This document shows, one piece after another, positions 44,820 to 53,127 of a DNA stretch of 64,000 nt. The DNA comes from Ferdinandcohnia sp047238305 (GTDB lineage: Bacteria; Bacillota; Bacilli; Bacillales; Bacillaceae_L), in contig NZ_JBDFMO010000001.1 in assembly GCF_047238305.1 (NCBI RefSeq), positions 806,001 to 870,000 of the forward strand, written 5' to 3'. The notes beneath the pieces are model-generated. The model had not been told where the DNA came from, ran no database searches, and worked only from the letters and a program-made list of their open reading frames with translations. Position numbers and translations under genes: made by a program. Position 1 is the stretch's first letter, and each line of letters begins with the position of its first letter.

Positions 44820-45080
44820 TTATCTACTTTTCACAAGTAATTCAACTGCTTCTTTTACAAGTTCTTCTGTGCTTTCCCCTTTCTCATCAGCGTTACGTAC
44901 ACATGCAACGAGGTTGGAGCTTACCACTACTCCAATAGTTCGATCAATAGCAGTACGGGCTGCGGAAAGTTGAGTAATAACGTCTTTACAATCTTTATTT
45001 TCTTCCATCATCCGTAATATACCACGTAATTGCCCTTCGATGCGTTTTACGCGATTTTTTACCTTCTCATCGTATTCCAT
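44820..45080 (-). CDS. cstR: Persulfide-sensing repressor CstR (CsoR family)
   Basis: An 86-residue all-helical repressor of the CsoR/RcnR family. The pattern RVKRIEGQLRGILRMMEENKDCKDV...NLVACV has Cys31 and Cys60 but lacks the histidine of copper-sensing CsoR, which is the mark of CstR, the sensor of sulfide-derived persulfides. The surrounding rhodanese-like genes and two ATACCC-type palindromes fit this role. ATG behind AAGGGGG. Confidence 0.92.
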   Translation of the reverse strand: MEYDEKVKNRVKRIEGQLRGILRMMEENKDCKDVITQLSAARTAIDRTIGVVVSSNLVACVRNADEKGESTEELVKEAVELLVKSR

Positions 45081-45119
45081 GTAAATGGCCCCCTTTCATC
45101 GTAGGGTTGATGGTTTCTC

Positions 45120-45389
45120 CTACTTTACTGCTAAATTTCCGAGAAGTTTACGAGAATCACTCATTGTATATCCTGTCACTTGAAATCCTTTACGTCTTAA
45201 AATACGGATAGCGACGTTTTTCTCAAGTCTTGTTGAAGCCACGACATGAACCTTTTTATCAGGTATCTCATAACAATACCTTTCCAAATAAGCTACAGGA
45301 ATATTTATCGATTTCTCGATTGCATCTTTGTATGATATATTGTAGTCTCTTACATCTATGATCTCAATATCCGTAAGATTAACATTCAA
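45120..45389 (-). CDS. Rhodanese-like protein lacking the active cysteine
   Basis: An 89-residue single rhodanese-like domain: IIDVRDYNISYKDAIEKSINIPVAYLE, then HVVASTRLEKNVAIRILRRKGFQVTGY. The place of the catalytic cysteine loop reads ASTRLE, so sulfur transfer by the usual persulfide is not expected. The TTG at 45389 is the annotated start, but the frame is open further upstream (VVGIHCDDEL), so the gene may begin earlier or be a worn copy. It lies 39 bp before cstR, probably in the same transcript. Confidence 0.65.
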   Translation of the reverse strand: MNVNLTDIEIIDVRDYNISYKDAIEKSINIPVAYLERYCYEIPDKKVHVVASTRLEKNVAIRILRRKGFQVTGYTMSDSRKLLGNLAVK

Positions 45390-45573
45390 CTCATCATCGC
45401 AGTGTATACCGACTACAGGAAAATACCTTATATAATTCCCATACTATAAATAGTATCAAAAGAAAACACAAAATCAATAGAGTAGCAACCCCCTTAACAC
45501 AATAAATTAAGGAAACACTGTAGATACATTTTATACCCATGGCACTAGTAAGAAAGCACCCGCTCCACCGCCT

Positions 45574-45594
45574 TTATACCTATACAGGTATAAA
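45574..45594. promoter_or_regulatory. CstR-type palindrome upstream of the dead rhodanese and cstR
   Basis: TTATACCTATACAGGTATAA (about 45574-45594) has the ATACC/GGTAT arms of CsoR/CstR sites. It is about 185 bp upstream of the TTG at 45389. Confidence 0.65.
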
Positions 45595-45608
45595 ATTTTA
45601 CAAAAAAA

Positions 45609-45905
45609 TTATCCTAAGTCGCCTTCCCATGCAAGCATGCCGCCTACCATGTTAATTACTTTAAATCCTTGGCCTTCAAGAAATTGTGATGCTCTTCCAC
45701 TTCTACCACCAGAACGGCAAACCATCACATATTCTTTAGACTTATCAAGTTCATGCATACGGAATTCAATTAATCCTAGTGGGATATTCACAGCCCCAGG
45801 AATTTTTCCTGCCGCAACTTCATCCACTTCACGAACATCAATTATATTTAATGTTTTACCTTCGTTTAGTAATGTTTCAACTTCTTTTGCTGTTAGTTGT
45901 TTCAT
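45609..45905 (-). CDS. Rhodanese-like sulfurtransferase
   Basis: A 98-residue single-domain rhodanese. IIDVREVDEVAAGKIPGAVNIPLG is followed by the active loop CRSGGRSGRA with catalytic Cys63 or so. It transfers sulfane sulfur from persulfides or thiosulfate to thiol acceptors in the cytosol. ATG behind GGAGG. Second gene after the membrane-bound rhodanese, in a sulfide-detoxification unit controlled by CstR. Confidence 0.92.
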   Translation of the reverse strand: MKQLTAKEVETLLNEGKTLNIIDVREVDEVAAGKIPGAVNIPLGLIEFRMHELDKSKEYVMVCRSGGRSGRASQFLEGQGFKVINMVGGMLAWEGDLG

Positions 45906-45947
45906 TTTATTTTCCTCCCATTTATTAAAAATCTGTTATAGAGATCC

Positions 45948-46307
45948 TTATCTCCAGGAGCTTACGCCACCTTTAACATTTGTTATATGCTTAAAACCTA
46001 ATTTCTTTAATTGCTTGCTAGCTTTTTGACTTCTCATACCACTTTGGCAAATCACAACTACTTCTTTGTTCTTTGAAATTTCATTCGCTTTTTGTGCAAG
46101 CTGATGAAGTGGCATGTTTTTAAATCCCTTTATATGATAGCCTTTGAACTCACCAGGAGTACGAACATCGATAAATTGCTTGTTTTTGTCCTTTAATTCA
46201 TTTTTCAATTCAACTGTGGTAATGTTTTTAATTCCTTTTGTAGGAACAAAGCGTTGTACGATAAAAATAACAATGAGTGCAAATACGATGTAATTGATAT
46301 ATTCCAT
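45948..46307 (-). CDS. Membrane-anchored rhodanese-like protein
   Basis: A 119-residue protein with an N-terminal membrane helix (residues 3-18) and a rhodanese domain with the active loop CQSGMRSQKASK (Cys near residue 87). ATG behind AGGAGG. First gene of the rhodanese unit, directly after a perfect CstR-type palindrome. Likely handles persulfide at the membrane; precise acceptor unknown. Confidence 0.9.
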   Translation of the reverse strand: MEYINYIVFALIVIFIVQRFVPTKGIKNITTVELKNELKDKNKQFIDVRTPGEFKGYHIKGFKNMPLHQLAQKANEISKNKEVVVICQSGMRSQKASKQLKKLGFKHITNVKGGVSSWR

Positions 46308-46346
46308 GTTCTTATTCCTCCTGTTTTGAATGGGATTATCATATAT

Positions 46347-46364
46347 TATACCCTTATGGGTATA
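46347..46364. promoter_or_regulatory. CstR/CsoR-type operator
   Basis: TATACCCTTATGGGTATA, a perfect palindrome of the ATACCC-N4-GGGTAT class, 40 bp upstream of the rhodanese start. Confidence 0.85.
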
Positions 46365-46548
46365 TTGTCAACAAATAAATGAATAACGTTACATACATAA
46401 AAAATTTTTTGTTAAGTACACAATGAAAAGCAGTTAAAGTCCCTTTTTAGATGTAACTGCAATTAATCAAATAACAAGAATGGAACTGGCACGGCTACCT
46501 AGACATAAAACATATGATAAGTAGATGGTTAATAAAAGGAGGACAAAC

Positions 46549-47454
46549 ATGTATTTAAATCAATTTGGTCCACATGATTATGATTATTATCGTATGCCAA
46601 ATGACACTCAGCTTGTAAATGATATTCAAAAAGCGATTAATGGAGAGTATAGTGCTATTGCTTGTTATAAGAAATTAGCCAAGATGGCACCATCAAACGA
46701 TGAAAGGGACAGAATTTTGGAGATACGAAAGGATGAAGTACGTCATCTCGAAGAATTTAGTAGAATTTATACAAATTTAACAGGAAAAAATCCATCTTAT
46801 CAACTCATTGAGAAATGTCCTAATAACTTTAACGCTGGAATAGAGTTTGCCTTTAAAGATGAACAAGAAACTGTTGATTCTTATTTAGAGATATCAGATA
46901 AAGCGCAGGATCCAAGTATTAAAGAAAGGTTTCGACGTGCAGCTGCAGACGAACAAAATCATGCTGTATGGTTTTTGTCTTTTTTTAATCATCCTAAGGG
47001 AACACACATCAATCGGCAAATTAACAATTACGGGGCTAAAGGAGCATTAAGTGTCTCCCAATTAACTTTACCCCAAATGCTGACATATGCCCTTCAAGAT
47101 GAATACCTAGCTCAAGCAAGATACGATGATATACTAGGAAATTTCGGATATACAAGGACATTTACTCAAATCAAAGAAGCTGAAAAGAGACATATAAATG
47201 CTTTATTACCACTTTTTGAACGATATCATGTACCGTTACCTGAAGATATATCACAGTCATTCGTTACAACTCCGGAAAGTATTAAAGCAGCATATGCTGC
47301 TGGTGTTCAGGGGGAAATAGACAATATTTCTATGTATGATCGGTTTCTATCACTTACAATTCCTATTGATGTTCGAACCGTCTTTTCCCAACTTCGTAAT
47401 GCCTCATTGAATCATCTTGCAGCATTTGAAAAAGGTCTTGCACGAGATAAATAA
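46549..47454 (+). CDS. Tandem ferritin-like domain protein
   Basis: A 301-residue protein with two ferritin-like four-helix bundles. The first has INGEYSAIACYKKLA, RKDEVRHLEEF, DEQETVDSYL and ADEQNHAVWFL; the second has LQDEYLAQARYDDIL, EAEKRHINALLP, GEIDNISMYDRF and a final NASLNHLAAF. The Glu and ExxH residues fit carboxylate-bridged di-iron centres, at least in the first bundle. Related proteins occur in Bacillus spores and vegetative cells; the function is not known to me. ATG at 46549 behind AAAGGAGG. Confidence 0.8.
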   Translation: MYLNQFGPHDYDYYRMPNDTQLVNDIQKAINGEYSAIACYKKLAKMAPSNDERDRILEIRKDEVRHLEEFSRIYTNLTGKNPSYQLIEKCPNNFNAGIEFAFKDEQETVDSYLEISDKAQDPSIKERFRRAAADEQNHAVWFLSFFNHPKGTHINRQINNYGAKGALSVSQLTLPQMLTYALQDEYLAQARYDDILGNFGYTRTFTQIKEAEKRHINALLPLFERYHVPLPEDISQSFVTTPESIKAAYAAGVQGEIDNISMYDRFLSLTIPIDVRTVFSQLRNASLNHLAAFEKGLARDK

Positions 47455-47478
47455 TGCTATTCTGATAAATTTTTGAAA

Positions 47479-47508
47479 ATAAAGAAGAGGATTTTCCCCT
47501 TCTTTATC
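47479..47508. terminator. Hairpin between the ferritin-like gene and the foreign island
   Basis: ATAAAGAAG pairs with CTTCTTTAT around a GC-containing loop. No long T run follows on either strand, so it is a moderate candidate. Confidence 0.5.
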
Positions 47509-47558
47509 TCCAAAACCTTCGCCTTTTGTGATTACAATCTTGAACTGGCCCGCTGGAC

Positions 47559-49046
47559 CTACTTGCTTACCTCGATCCCTTCGGCCACTCTCAGCTCGGC
47601 TCCATCGACGACATTTTCAACCATCCTTAGGTCCTTACCGGCATCAATCCTGATGCCGTTGGCGGTCTGACGAATTACGTTATACTCGATCCTGATGCCT
47701 GCGGGGACTCCTTTACCCCGTCCGTCAGCACCGCGGTCCTCACTGAGCCTGATGGCCCAGAACCCGTCAGTTCCTCCAGTGATGTGATTACCGCTCAGCT
47801 TCGTGCCCGGCGCATTTCGAATTTCAATACCAACCTTGGAATCCTTGCCGGCGGTAATCTTGTTGTCCTCGATGAGGGTGTCAGGAGTTCCCAGGATTAC
47901 GAGGACTCCTTGACGATTTCCAAACAGGTTGTTGGTGTGCACCCAGTTTCCACGCCCCGATGCGTCGTGTTTGTTCTTGGACCCTCCGGAATTACCTAGC
48001 GCGATACCCGCTCGTTTTCCCCCGATGACCGTGTTATTCCTAATCTCGTTCAGGTATTCACCCTCGCCGTGCAGGTCGATGGCGTCGAGATGGCTACCGA
48101 TAATGGTGTTCTCCGTCACAAGATTGTTGTGTGTAGCGAACTGCAACAGAATGGCATGCCGCAAATGCCTGCCATCGATGGTATTGCCGATTACGACGTT
48201 ATGCCGGGAATCGTTTGCTGCATTAGGGTCGTGTTGGTCAACTGAGCCCTCGATAGCGATGCCGTAACCCTGCCCGCCGGGTCCGACGGCAGTTGCCTCA
48301 CTTATGTGGTTTCCAGATAGGGTCACTTCACGGCTGGCCTTGACGGAGATCCCGTGGCGCTCGAACCTGCGTATGCCTAGGTTCTCCACAAGGATCCGGG
48401 AGCTTCCCTTCCCTTCATGGGCTCCAAGGTAAATCCCGTACATCGGTCCACCACCCGCGTCGCCGTCGTTGGGGTCGTTGCCTAGTGGACCTTCATGACG
48501 GGAGCTGATGGTGAAGTCAGCAATGATGACATCGTAAACTCCAGAGCCGCGGATCACACGACTGTCATCCTTACCGTCGAGCGAGGTCAGCAACACGGTG
48601 CGCTCCTGGCCATCACCGCGTAGGTCCACACCGCTGCGCAACACGATGTTCGCCGTCTTGTCATCCGGGTCGGTGGAGCGCAGGTCGTACGTGCCGGCCG
48701 GCAGCACGACCTCGTCACCAGGTTCGGCTGCGTTCAGGGCCTTCCTGATGGCTGCTGCGTCGTCTTGTGAGTCCGGAGCCGGATCTGCCCCGAAGTCCGT
48801 GACGTCTAGGGTTCTGCCCGTGGCTGGACCCGGCGTCGGCACCTCAATCGGCGCGCCTGAGCGATCCACCAAGCCTGGGAGCTGCCAGTCGCCTTGCTCA
48901 GACGTGGCTGGTTCTATGGCGTCATCTCTCTCGACTTGCCTGTTGGATTCCTCGAAGGTGCATGCAGTCAAAAGGACCACAAGACCAAGGGCCACCCACC
49001 ACGGATGTGCCGGACTTCGCCGGTTGTTTTGAACAGATTCCTTCAT
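47559..49046 (-). CDS. Secreted lipoprotein with right-handed beta-helix (pectate-lyase-like)
   Basis: A 495-residue protein. A signal peptide with lipobox LTAC (Cys29) anchors it outside the cell. After a linker, DVTDFGADPAPDSQDDAAAIRKALNAA opens a pectate-lyase-3-like beta-helix. About 350 residues of short repeated coils follow (GIAIEG, NTIDG, NTVIGGKRAGIALG, NHITGG, NVVDG). Substrate unknown, probably a polysaccharide; catalytic residues cannot be picked. The DNA is strikingly GC-rich against the AT-rich surroundings and prefers G/C-ending codons, suggesting transfer from a high-GC organism. ATG at 49046 behind AAGGAAGTGAG. Confidence 0.8.
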   Translation of the reverse strand: MKESVQNNRRSPAHPWWVALGLVVLLTACTFEESNRQVERDDAIEPATSEQGDWQLPGLVDRSGAPIEVPTPGPATGRTLDVTDFGADPAPDSQDDAAAIRKALNAAEPGDEVVLPAGTYDLRSTDPDDKTANIVLRSGVDLRGDGQERTVLLTSLDGKDDSRVIRGSGVYDVIIADFTISSRHEGPLGNDPNDGDAGGGPMYGIYLGAHEGKGSSRILVENLGIRRFERHGISVKASREVTLSGNHISEATAVGPGGQGYGIAIEGSVDQHDPNAANDSRHNVVIGNTIDGRHLRHAILLQFATHNNLVTENTIIGSHLDAIDLHGEGEYLNEIRNNTVIGGKRAGIALGNSGGSKNKHDASGRGNWVHTNNLFGNRQGVLVILGTPDTLIEDNKITAGKDSKVGIEIRNAPGTKLSGNHITGGTDGFWAIRLSEDRGADGRGKGVPAGIRIEYNVIRQTANGIRIDAGKDLRMVENVVDGAELRVAEGIEVSK

Positions 49047-49084
49047 CAGACTTCTCACTTCCTTTCAGCACTCTTTACTTCCCT

Positions 49085-49161
49085 CTCGTCGCACATGGAG
49101 GCGACGAGATAAGCAGTGAGCCCGCTTGCCACGGCTTGATTCGCCGAGCCTGCGGGCTCAC
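49085..49161. terminator. Two GC-rich hairpins between the GH3 and beta-helix genes
   Basis: CTCGTCGC/GCGACGAG (49085-49108) and GTGAGCCCGC/GCGGGCTCAC (49116-49161). The second is a strong stem lacking a T run, a style common in high-GC bacteria. Confidence 0.6.
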
Positions 49162-49181
49162 TACCTTATAGCTGACGCCCC

Positions 49182-52019
49182 CTATCGGGTCATCAGCCAC
49201 CCCCATAGCCAGAGGACTATTGACGGGAGTTGTTTCCATTGTTCCCATTTTCCGTTGTTTCCGTTGTCTCCTTTGTTTTCTTTGTTTCCGTTGTCTCCCT
49301 TGTTTCCTTTGTTTTCGTAGTTTCCTTTGTTTCCTTTGTTTTCGTGGTTTCCTTTGTTTTCGTGGTTCCCTTTGTTTCCTTTGTTTTCGAAGTTCCCTTT
49401 GTTTCCTTCGTTTTCGAAGTTCCCTTTGTTTCCTTTGTTTTCGAAGTTCCCTTTGTTTCCTTTGTTTTCGTGGTTCCCTTTGTTTCCTTTGTTTTCGTGG
49501 TTCCCTTTGTTTCCGTGGATTCCGTTGTTTTCGTGGATTCCGTTGTTTCCGTTATTTCCGTTATTCCAGTCGTTTCCGTGGTTTTCGTTCTCCTTGCCCT
49601 TACTGTCATCCTTGCTGAGTTTGAAGTTCAAAGGAATGTCCTTTTCCAACGGAGTGTCTGCCGATGAACCACCGACATGTACGCGGTATTTTCCATCAGC
49701 GGTAGCCCACTCGCCGTCAGCCCAGTTCGCCAAGTTGTCCGGTTCTTCCGGAATGAAATAGGAGAATGGGTGGTTGGAGTCGGCATGGTTTATTCGTACA
49801 GTCACACGTTGACTTTCACCTGGCTTAAGATCAACCTTCTCGAAGTTGACAAGACGTTTCGTTGGTTGACCTGCCTCGTCCGGAAGTGTCAGATAGACTT
49901 GTGCCGCTTCTTTACCGGCAACGTCGCCTGTATTCGTTACAGTGAAGGACACGTCAATACCGGACAACAAACCGTTGTTGCCTTTGCCTTCACCACTGAC
50001 GTTTTTGACTTTAAGATCGCCATACTCGAAAGTCGTGTAAGACAAGCCATACCCGAATGGGAAGAGTGGCTTCACGTCGTTGGCTTCATACCAACGGTAG
50101 CCCATCTCAAGTCCTTCAGTATACTTTGCGATCAACTGGTCAGAACCATCACCGTACGGACCAGGCCCACCTACTTTCCCAGTATCTTGACGCGTTCCAG
50201 GGTATTGCTCTTCTGTCGCAAAGGCAGCTTCATGCTCAGTCGCACCGAACGTCATAGGCAACTTACCGGAAGGATTAACTTTACCGTAAAGCAAGTTTGC
50301 AACGGCATTACCGTCTTCCATACCTGGGAACCAAGCCGCAAGTACTGCAGGTACCTTATTTAACCACGGCATGAGCACCGTACCGGAAGTCTTTAGGACT
50401 ACAACAGTGTTCTCTGCGTTGGCTTCCATAACCGCATCAATCATCGGCTCTTGCTCCACCCAGTCCTCTTTATCTGGGTTCTTGTTAAGATCGATGGCCG
50501 GGAGGCCAAGGGTATCGCGGTCCGCAGTCTCATGTGGGTTGTCGCCAACCATGAGTAGTACGACATCAGACTCAGCGGCTAGCTTAGCAGCAGCCTTCGG
50601 GTCACGACCATCATTGTATGTTACTTCAGTGTCATAGCCTAGTTCCTCGATTACGTTCTCTAGTCCTTCTTTTGGTGTAACCGTGTAAGGGGCATTAACG
50701 TTATCGTTGTTGTCGCGTACAGAACGCGGTGACATTTTAGCCTCACCAGCAAACCACTCGACGCCGATTAGCGCGATTGTCTTCGGCTCACCGTTCAGTG
50801 GTAGGAAGCTGTTATCGTTCTTCAACAGTACGGACCCTTCCTCAGCCATCTTACGTGCGCTAGCGCCATTGATCATTGGATCAACGATCTCAGGTAAAAA
50901 CTTATCGTAAGCCTCATCCATGTGACCGTACTCGATCATCTTGATATATCGCGGACGAAGAAGATTGTCGATATCATCCACTGTTACTTCACCAGAATCA
51001 AGTGCAGCTTGGATTTTCTCTTCAGTATAGTACTGTGGTGCCCAGTCGAGCTCGACATTTGTGCCCGCCTTAATAGCAGAAACAGTGTCATGAATAGCGC
51101 GACGGTCACTCATTACATAACCATCAAAGCCCCATTTATCGCGTAGTGCATCTTGGAGCAACTCAGAACTATCACAGGCATATGTGCCGTTGACATCCGG
51201 GAATGAGCACATCACTGATGCCGGATCAGCATCCTTAACAGTCATCTCAAATGGTAGCATGTACAATTCATTCATTGCCTGTGATGGAACCTGAACTCCC
51301 ATCGTCCAACGCTCGGTCTCCTGCTCGTTACCAGCCAGGTGTTTGAGTTGGGCCTGAACACCTTGGTCCTGGATGCCCTTGACCTGCTCAGTTGCCAGGG
51401 TACCCGTTAGGTACGGATCCTCACTGAAATACTCATAGTTCCGACCATTGTACGGGTGACGCACAAGGTTCATCCCAGGTCCGAGTAGTACGTGATGCGC
51501 GAAGGCACGAGTCTCTTCGCCAAGGATTCGACCAGCCTCATAGTTCAACTCGCGATTAAAGGTCGCTGCCATAGCTAGGGTAGATGGCAGGCCAGTCGCT
51601 AGCGGGTCATTACCACATGATCCGCCCTTTACGCCCGTACCACCGTTAGTCATACGGATTGTGGGGATACCTAGCTCTTCAATCCCACGGATCTGACGGC
51701 CAGTATCCTGCCACTCACATCCAGGCAGGGTACCTTGGGGCGCGAATTCACCATTCATATACTTGCTAGTACCACCTCTTTTGATAACGACCGTCTCACC
51801 TTTGTCGTTCTCATTGAAGCGCGAAATAGCGATTTGCTGAATCTTCTGTTCCATTGTCATCGCATCGAGAAGCAACTCGGTGCGCTCCTCAGCAGAGAGC
51901 ATTGTGTTCATCCAAGGTTTGGTCCCCTCCGTTCCACCGTTCTCCGCATTAGCAGGAATTACAAAAGAAGACATGTAAATCATTGCTGTTAAAAAAATTA
52001 AAGTAGTGCGTTTTATCAT
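49182..52019 (-). CDS. Secreted glycoside hydrolase family 3 with repetitive tail
   Basis: A 945-residue protein. Residues 1-25 are a signal peptide ending in ANA. The GH3 catalytic domain follows, with the nucleophile aspartate in YVMSDRRAIHD (about residue 303), then the second GH3 domain (VVVLKTSGTVLMPWL) and a fibronectin-III-like domain to about residue 790. The last 130 residues are an Asn/Gly/Lys/Glu-rich repeat (GNKGNFENK and variants) ending in a hydrophobic LPSIVLWLWGWL. Probably a beta-glucosidase or related enzyme. Base composition is higher in GC than the neighbours, except the AT-rich signal-peptide region. ATG behind AAGGGAG. Confidence 0.9.
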   Translation of the reverse strand: MIKRTTLIFLTAMIYMSSFVIPANAENGGTEGTKPWMNTMLSAEERTELLLDAMTMEQKIQQIAISRFNENDKGETVVIKRGGTSKYMNGEFAPQGTLPGCEWQDTGRQIRGIEELGIPTIRMTNGGTGVKGGSCGNDPLATGLPSTLAMAATFNRELNYEAGRILGEETRAFAHHVLLGPGMNLVRHPYNGRNYEYFSEDPYLTGTLATEQVKGIQDQGVQAQLKHLAGNEQETERWTMGVQVPSQAMNELYMLPFEMTVKDADPASVMCSFPDVNGTYACDSSELLQDALRDKWGFDGYVMSDRRAIHDTVSAIKAGTNVELDWAPQYYTEEKIQAALDSGEVTVDDIDNLLRPRYIKMIEYGHMDEAYDKFLPEIVDPMINGASARKMAEEGSVLLKNDNSFLPLNGEPKTIALIGVEWFAGEAKMSPRSVRDNNDNVNAPYTVTPKEGLENVIEELGYDTEVTYNDGRDPKAAAKLAAESDVVLLMVGDNPHETADRDTLGLPAIDLNKNPDKEDWVEQEPMIDAVMEANAENTVVVLKTSGTVLMPWLNKVPAVLAAWFPGMEDGNAVANLLYGKVNPSGKLPMTFGATEHEAAFATEEQYPGTRQDTGKVGGPGPYGDGSDQLIAKYTEGLEMGYRWYEANDVKPLFPFGYGLSYTTFEYGDLKVKNVSGEGKGNNGLLSGIDVSFTVTNTGDVAGKEAAQVYLTLPDEAGQPTKRLVNFEKVDLKPGESQRVTVRINHADSNHPFSYFIPEEPDNLANWADGEWATADGKYRVHVGGSSADTPLEKDIPLNFKLSKDDSKGKENENHGNDWNNGNNGNNGIHENNGIHGNKGNHENKGNKGNHENKGNKGNFENKGNKGNFENEGNKGNFENKGNKGNHENKGNHENKGNKGNYENKGNKGDNGNKENKGDNGNNGKWEQWKQLPSIVLWLWGWLMTR
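49240..49575 (-). repeat. Low-complexity coding repeat in the GH3 tail
   Basis: Codons for Gly-Asn-Lys-Gly-Asn-X-Glu-Asn-Lys recur with a mostly 27-bp period (9 residues, X = His, Phe or Tyr), breaking to shorter NKGN/NNGN units at both ends. The DNA strands give long meaningless open frames on the other strand. Confidence 0.88.
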
Positions 52020-52099
52020 CTGATTTCTCCCTTACTTTCTATATTGTCTATTATTTTTTGATAGTTTATTCTATCGTCTAAATCTTCCCCCTTCGCTGA

Positions 52100-52119
52100 T
52101 ATACTAGTATGTTAGTATA
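52100..52119. promoter_or_regulatory. Operator-like palindrome upstream of the GH3 gene
   Basis: TATACTAGTATGTTAGTATA: 7-bp arms TATACTA and TAGTATA around a 6-bp centre, 80 bp before the GH3 start. The type is common for GntR or LacI repressors; no such gene is in view. Confidence 0.55.
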
Positions 52120-52404
52120 GAGAAAAACTATTACGTCAGTATGTATGTTTAATTACAAAACAGCCACAAAAACTACGATATTAGTAATGCTCCTATAGTC
52201 CCGAATGCGATTACAAACACTGTAACAATCAACGATTTGGGAAATAACAAAAATTCAACCAAACACAGTGTTAATTGTTGGAAATTCACCAAAATAAGGT
52301 GAAAGAATGAACTTCTCTTTATTAAATAAGCTTTGTCAATATAGTAATTGGAAATATTTAGTTGACTTTGTGTAGGATCAAAGTAAAAATTAAGTAAATA
52401 AAAT

Positions 52405-52429
52405 AAAGACTGAATCCGTATTGGATCCA
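52405..52429. repeat. 25-bp direct repeat, left copy (flanks arr)
   Basis: Identical over 25 bp to 53103-53127 (contains GAATCCGTATTGGATCC, itself an imperfect palindrome). The two copies enclose the arr gene at a distance of about 700 bp. Confidence 0.88.
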
Positions 52430-52503
52430 GCCTTTAGAATACTCATTATGCAGTTCCTTACTCTACTGTATTAAAAAATCCAAAAAAGATGAGAGGTATC
52501 AGT

Positions 52504-52920
52504 ATGAATGACAAAAAAGATGTCTTAGATAATGGTCCTTTTTTTCACGGTACTAAAGCGGAACTAAAAATTGGAGATTCATTAGAACCACAACACTTAT
52601 CAAATTACCAAAATAAAAAATCTAACTATATTTATTTTACTGCAACATTAGATGCTGCTAAATGGGGTGCTGAATTAGCAACATCTAAATCAAAAGAAAG
52701 AATTTATATTGTAGAACCATTAGGTGATTTTGAAAATGATCCGAACTTAACAGACAAAAGATTTCCGGGAAACCCAACACGTTCTTATAGGTCTAAATCT
52801 CCTTTGAGAATAGTAGCTGAATTGGGTTCATGGGAAAGACATTCCGATGAAGAGATAAATCATATGCTTACATCTTTAAAAACGTTACGTGAACAGGGAA
52901 AGGGTGTAATCTACGATTAA
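52504..52920 (+). CDS. arr: Rifampin ADP-ribosyltransferase Arr
   Basis: A 138-residue enzyme that inactivates rifamycins by transferring ADP-ribose from NAD+ to the C23 hydroxyl. The family hallmarks are visible: PFFHGTKAELKIGD at the N-terminus, YIYFTATLDAAKWGAELA in the middle, and the C-terminal EPLGDFENDPNLTDKRFPGNPTRSYRS stretch. Length is normal. ATG at 52504 behind GAGAGGT. It lies alone on the plus strand between copies of a 25-bp direct repeat, which suggests acquisition as a small cassette. Confidence 0.95.
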   Translation: MNDKKDVLDNGPFFHGTKAELKIGDSLEPQHLSNYQNKKSNYIYFTATLDAAKWGAELATSKSKERIYIVEPLGDFENDPNLTDKRFPGNPTRSYRSKSPLRIVAELGSWERHSDEEINHMLTSLKTLREQGKGVIYD

Positions 52921-53102
52921 TCATAATATCTATAAGGTATTGATTTAAGAAACCAAAAATCAATTTGCTTTTGCACTTTGTTTTTGGTTTCAACTTTTGC
53001 AAATGTTTAACTCCTAAAAAAGTAAAGTGTTTTGGAGAAAAGTGTGAAAAAAGTGATTGATCCCCACTGGGTAAGGGATAGAAGGTATATCTATAAAAAT
53101 AA

Positions 53103-53127
53103 AAAGACTGAATCCGTATTGGATCCA
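53103..53127. repeat. 25-bp direct repeat, right copy (flanks arr)
   Basis: Second copy of the sequence at 52405-52429, same orientation. Confidence 0.88.

Larger units (their letters stand above)
52020..52503. other. Intergenic region between GH3 and arr
   Basis: About 480 bp of AT-rich DNA without a gene. It contains a palindromic operator candidate at 52100-52119, the first copy of a 25-bp direct repeat at 52405-52429, and the promoters of the two divergent genes. Confidence 0.6.

Noticed and set aside
49182..49240. LPXTG cell-wall anchor at the GH3 end
   Set aside because: LPS and a hydrophobic stretch are present, but the motif is not a proper LPxTG and the basic tail is minimal; kept only as a remark.
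49220..49761. Long plus-strand frames rich in Phe, Val, Leu and Pro opposite the GH3 tail
   Set aside because: They are complements of the Asn/Gly/Lys repeat codons; three frames stay open at once because the DNA is repetitive, and no ribosome site fits.
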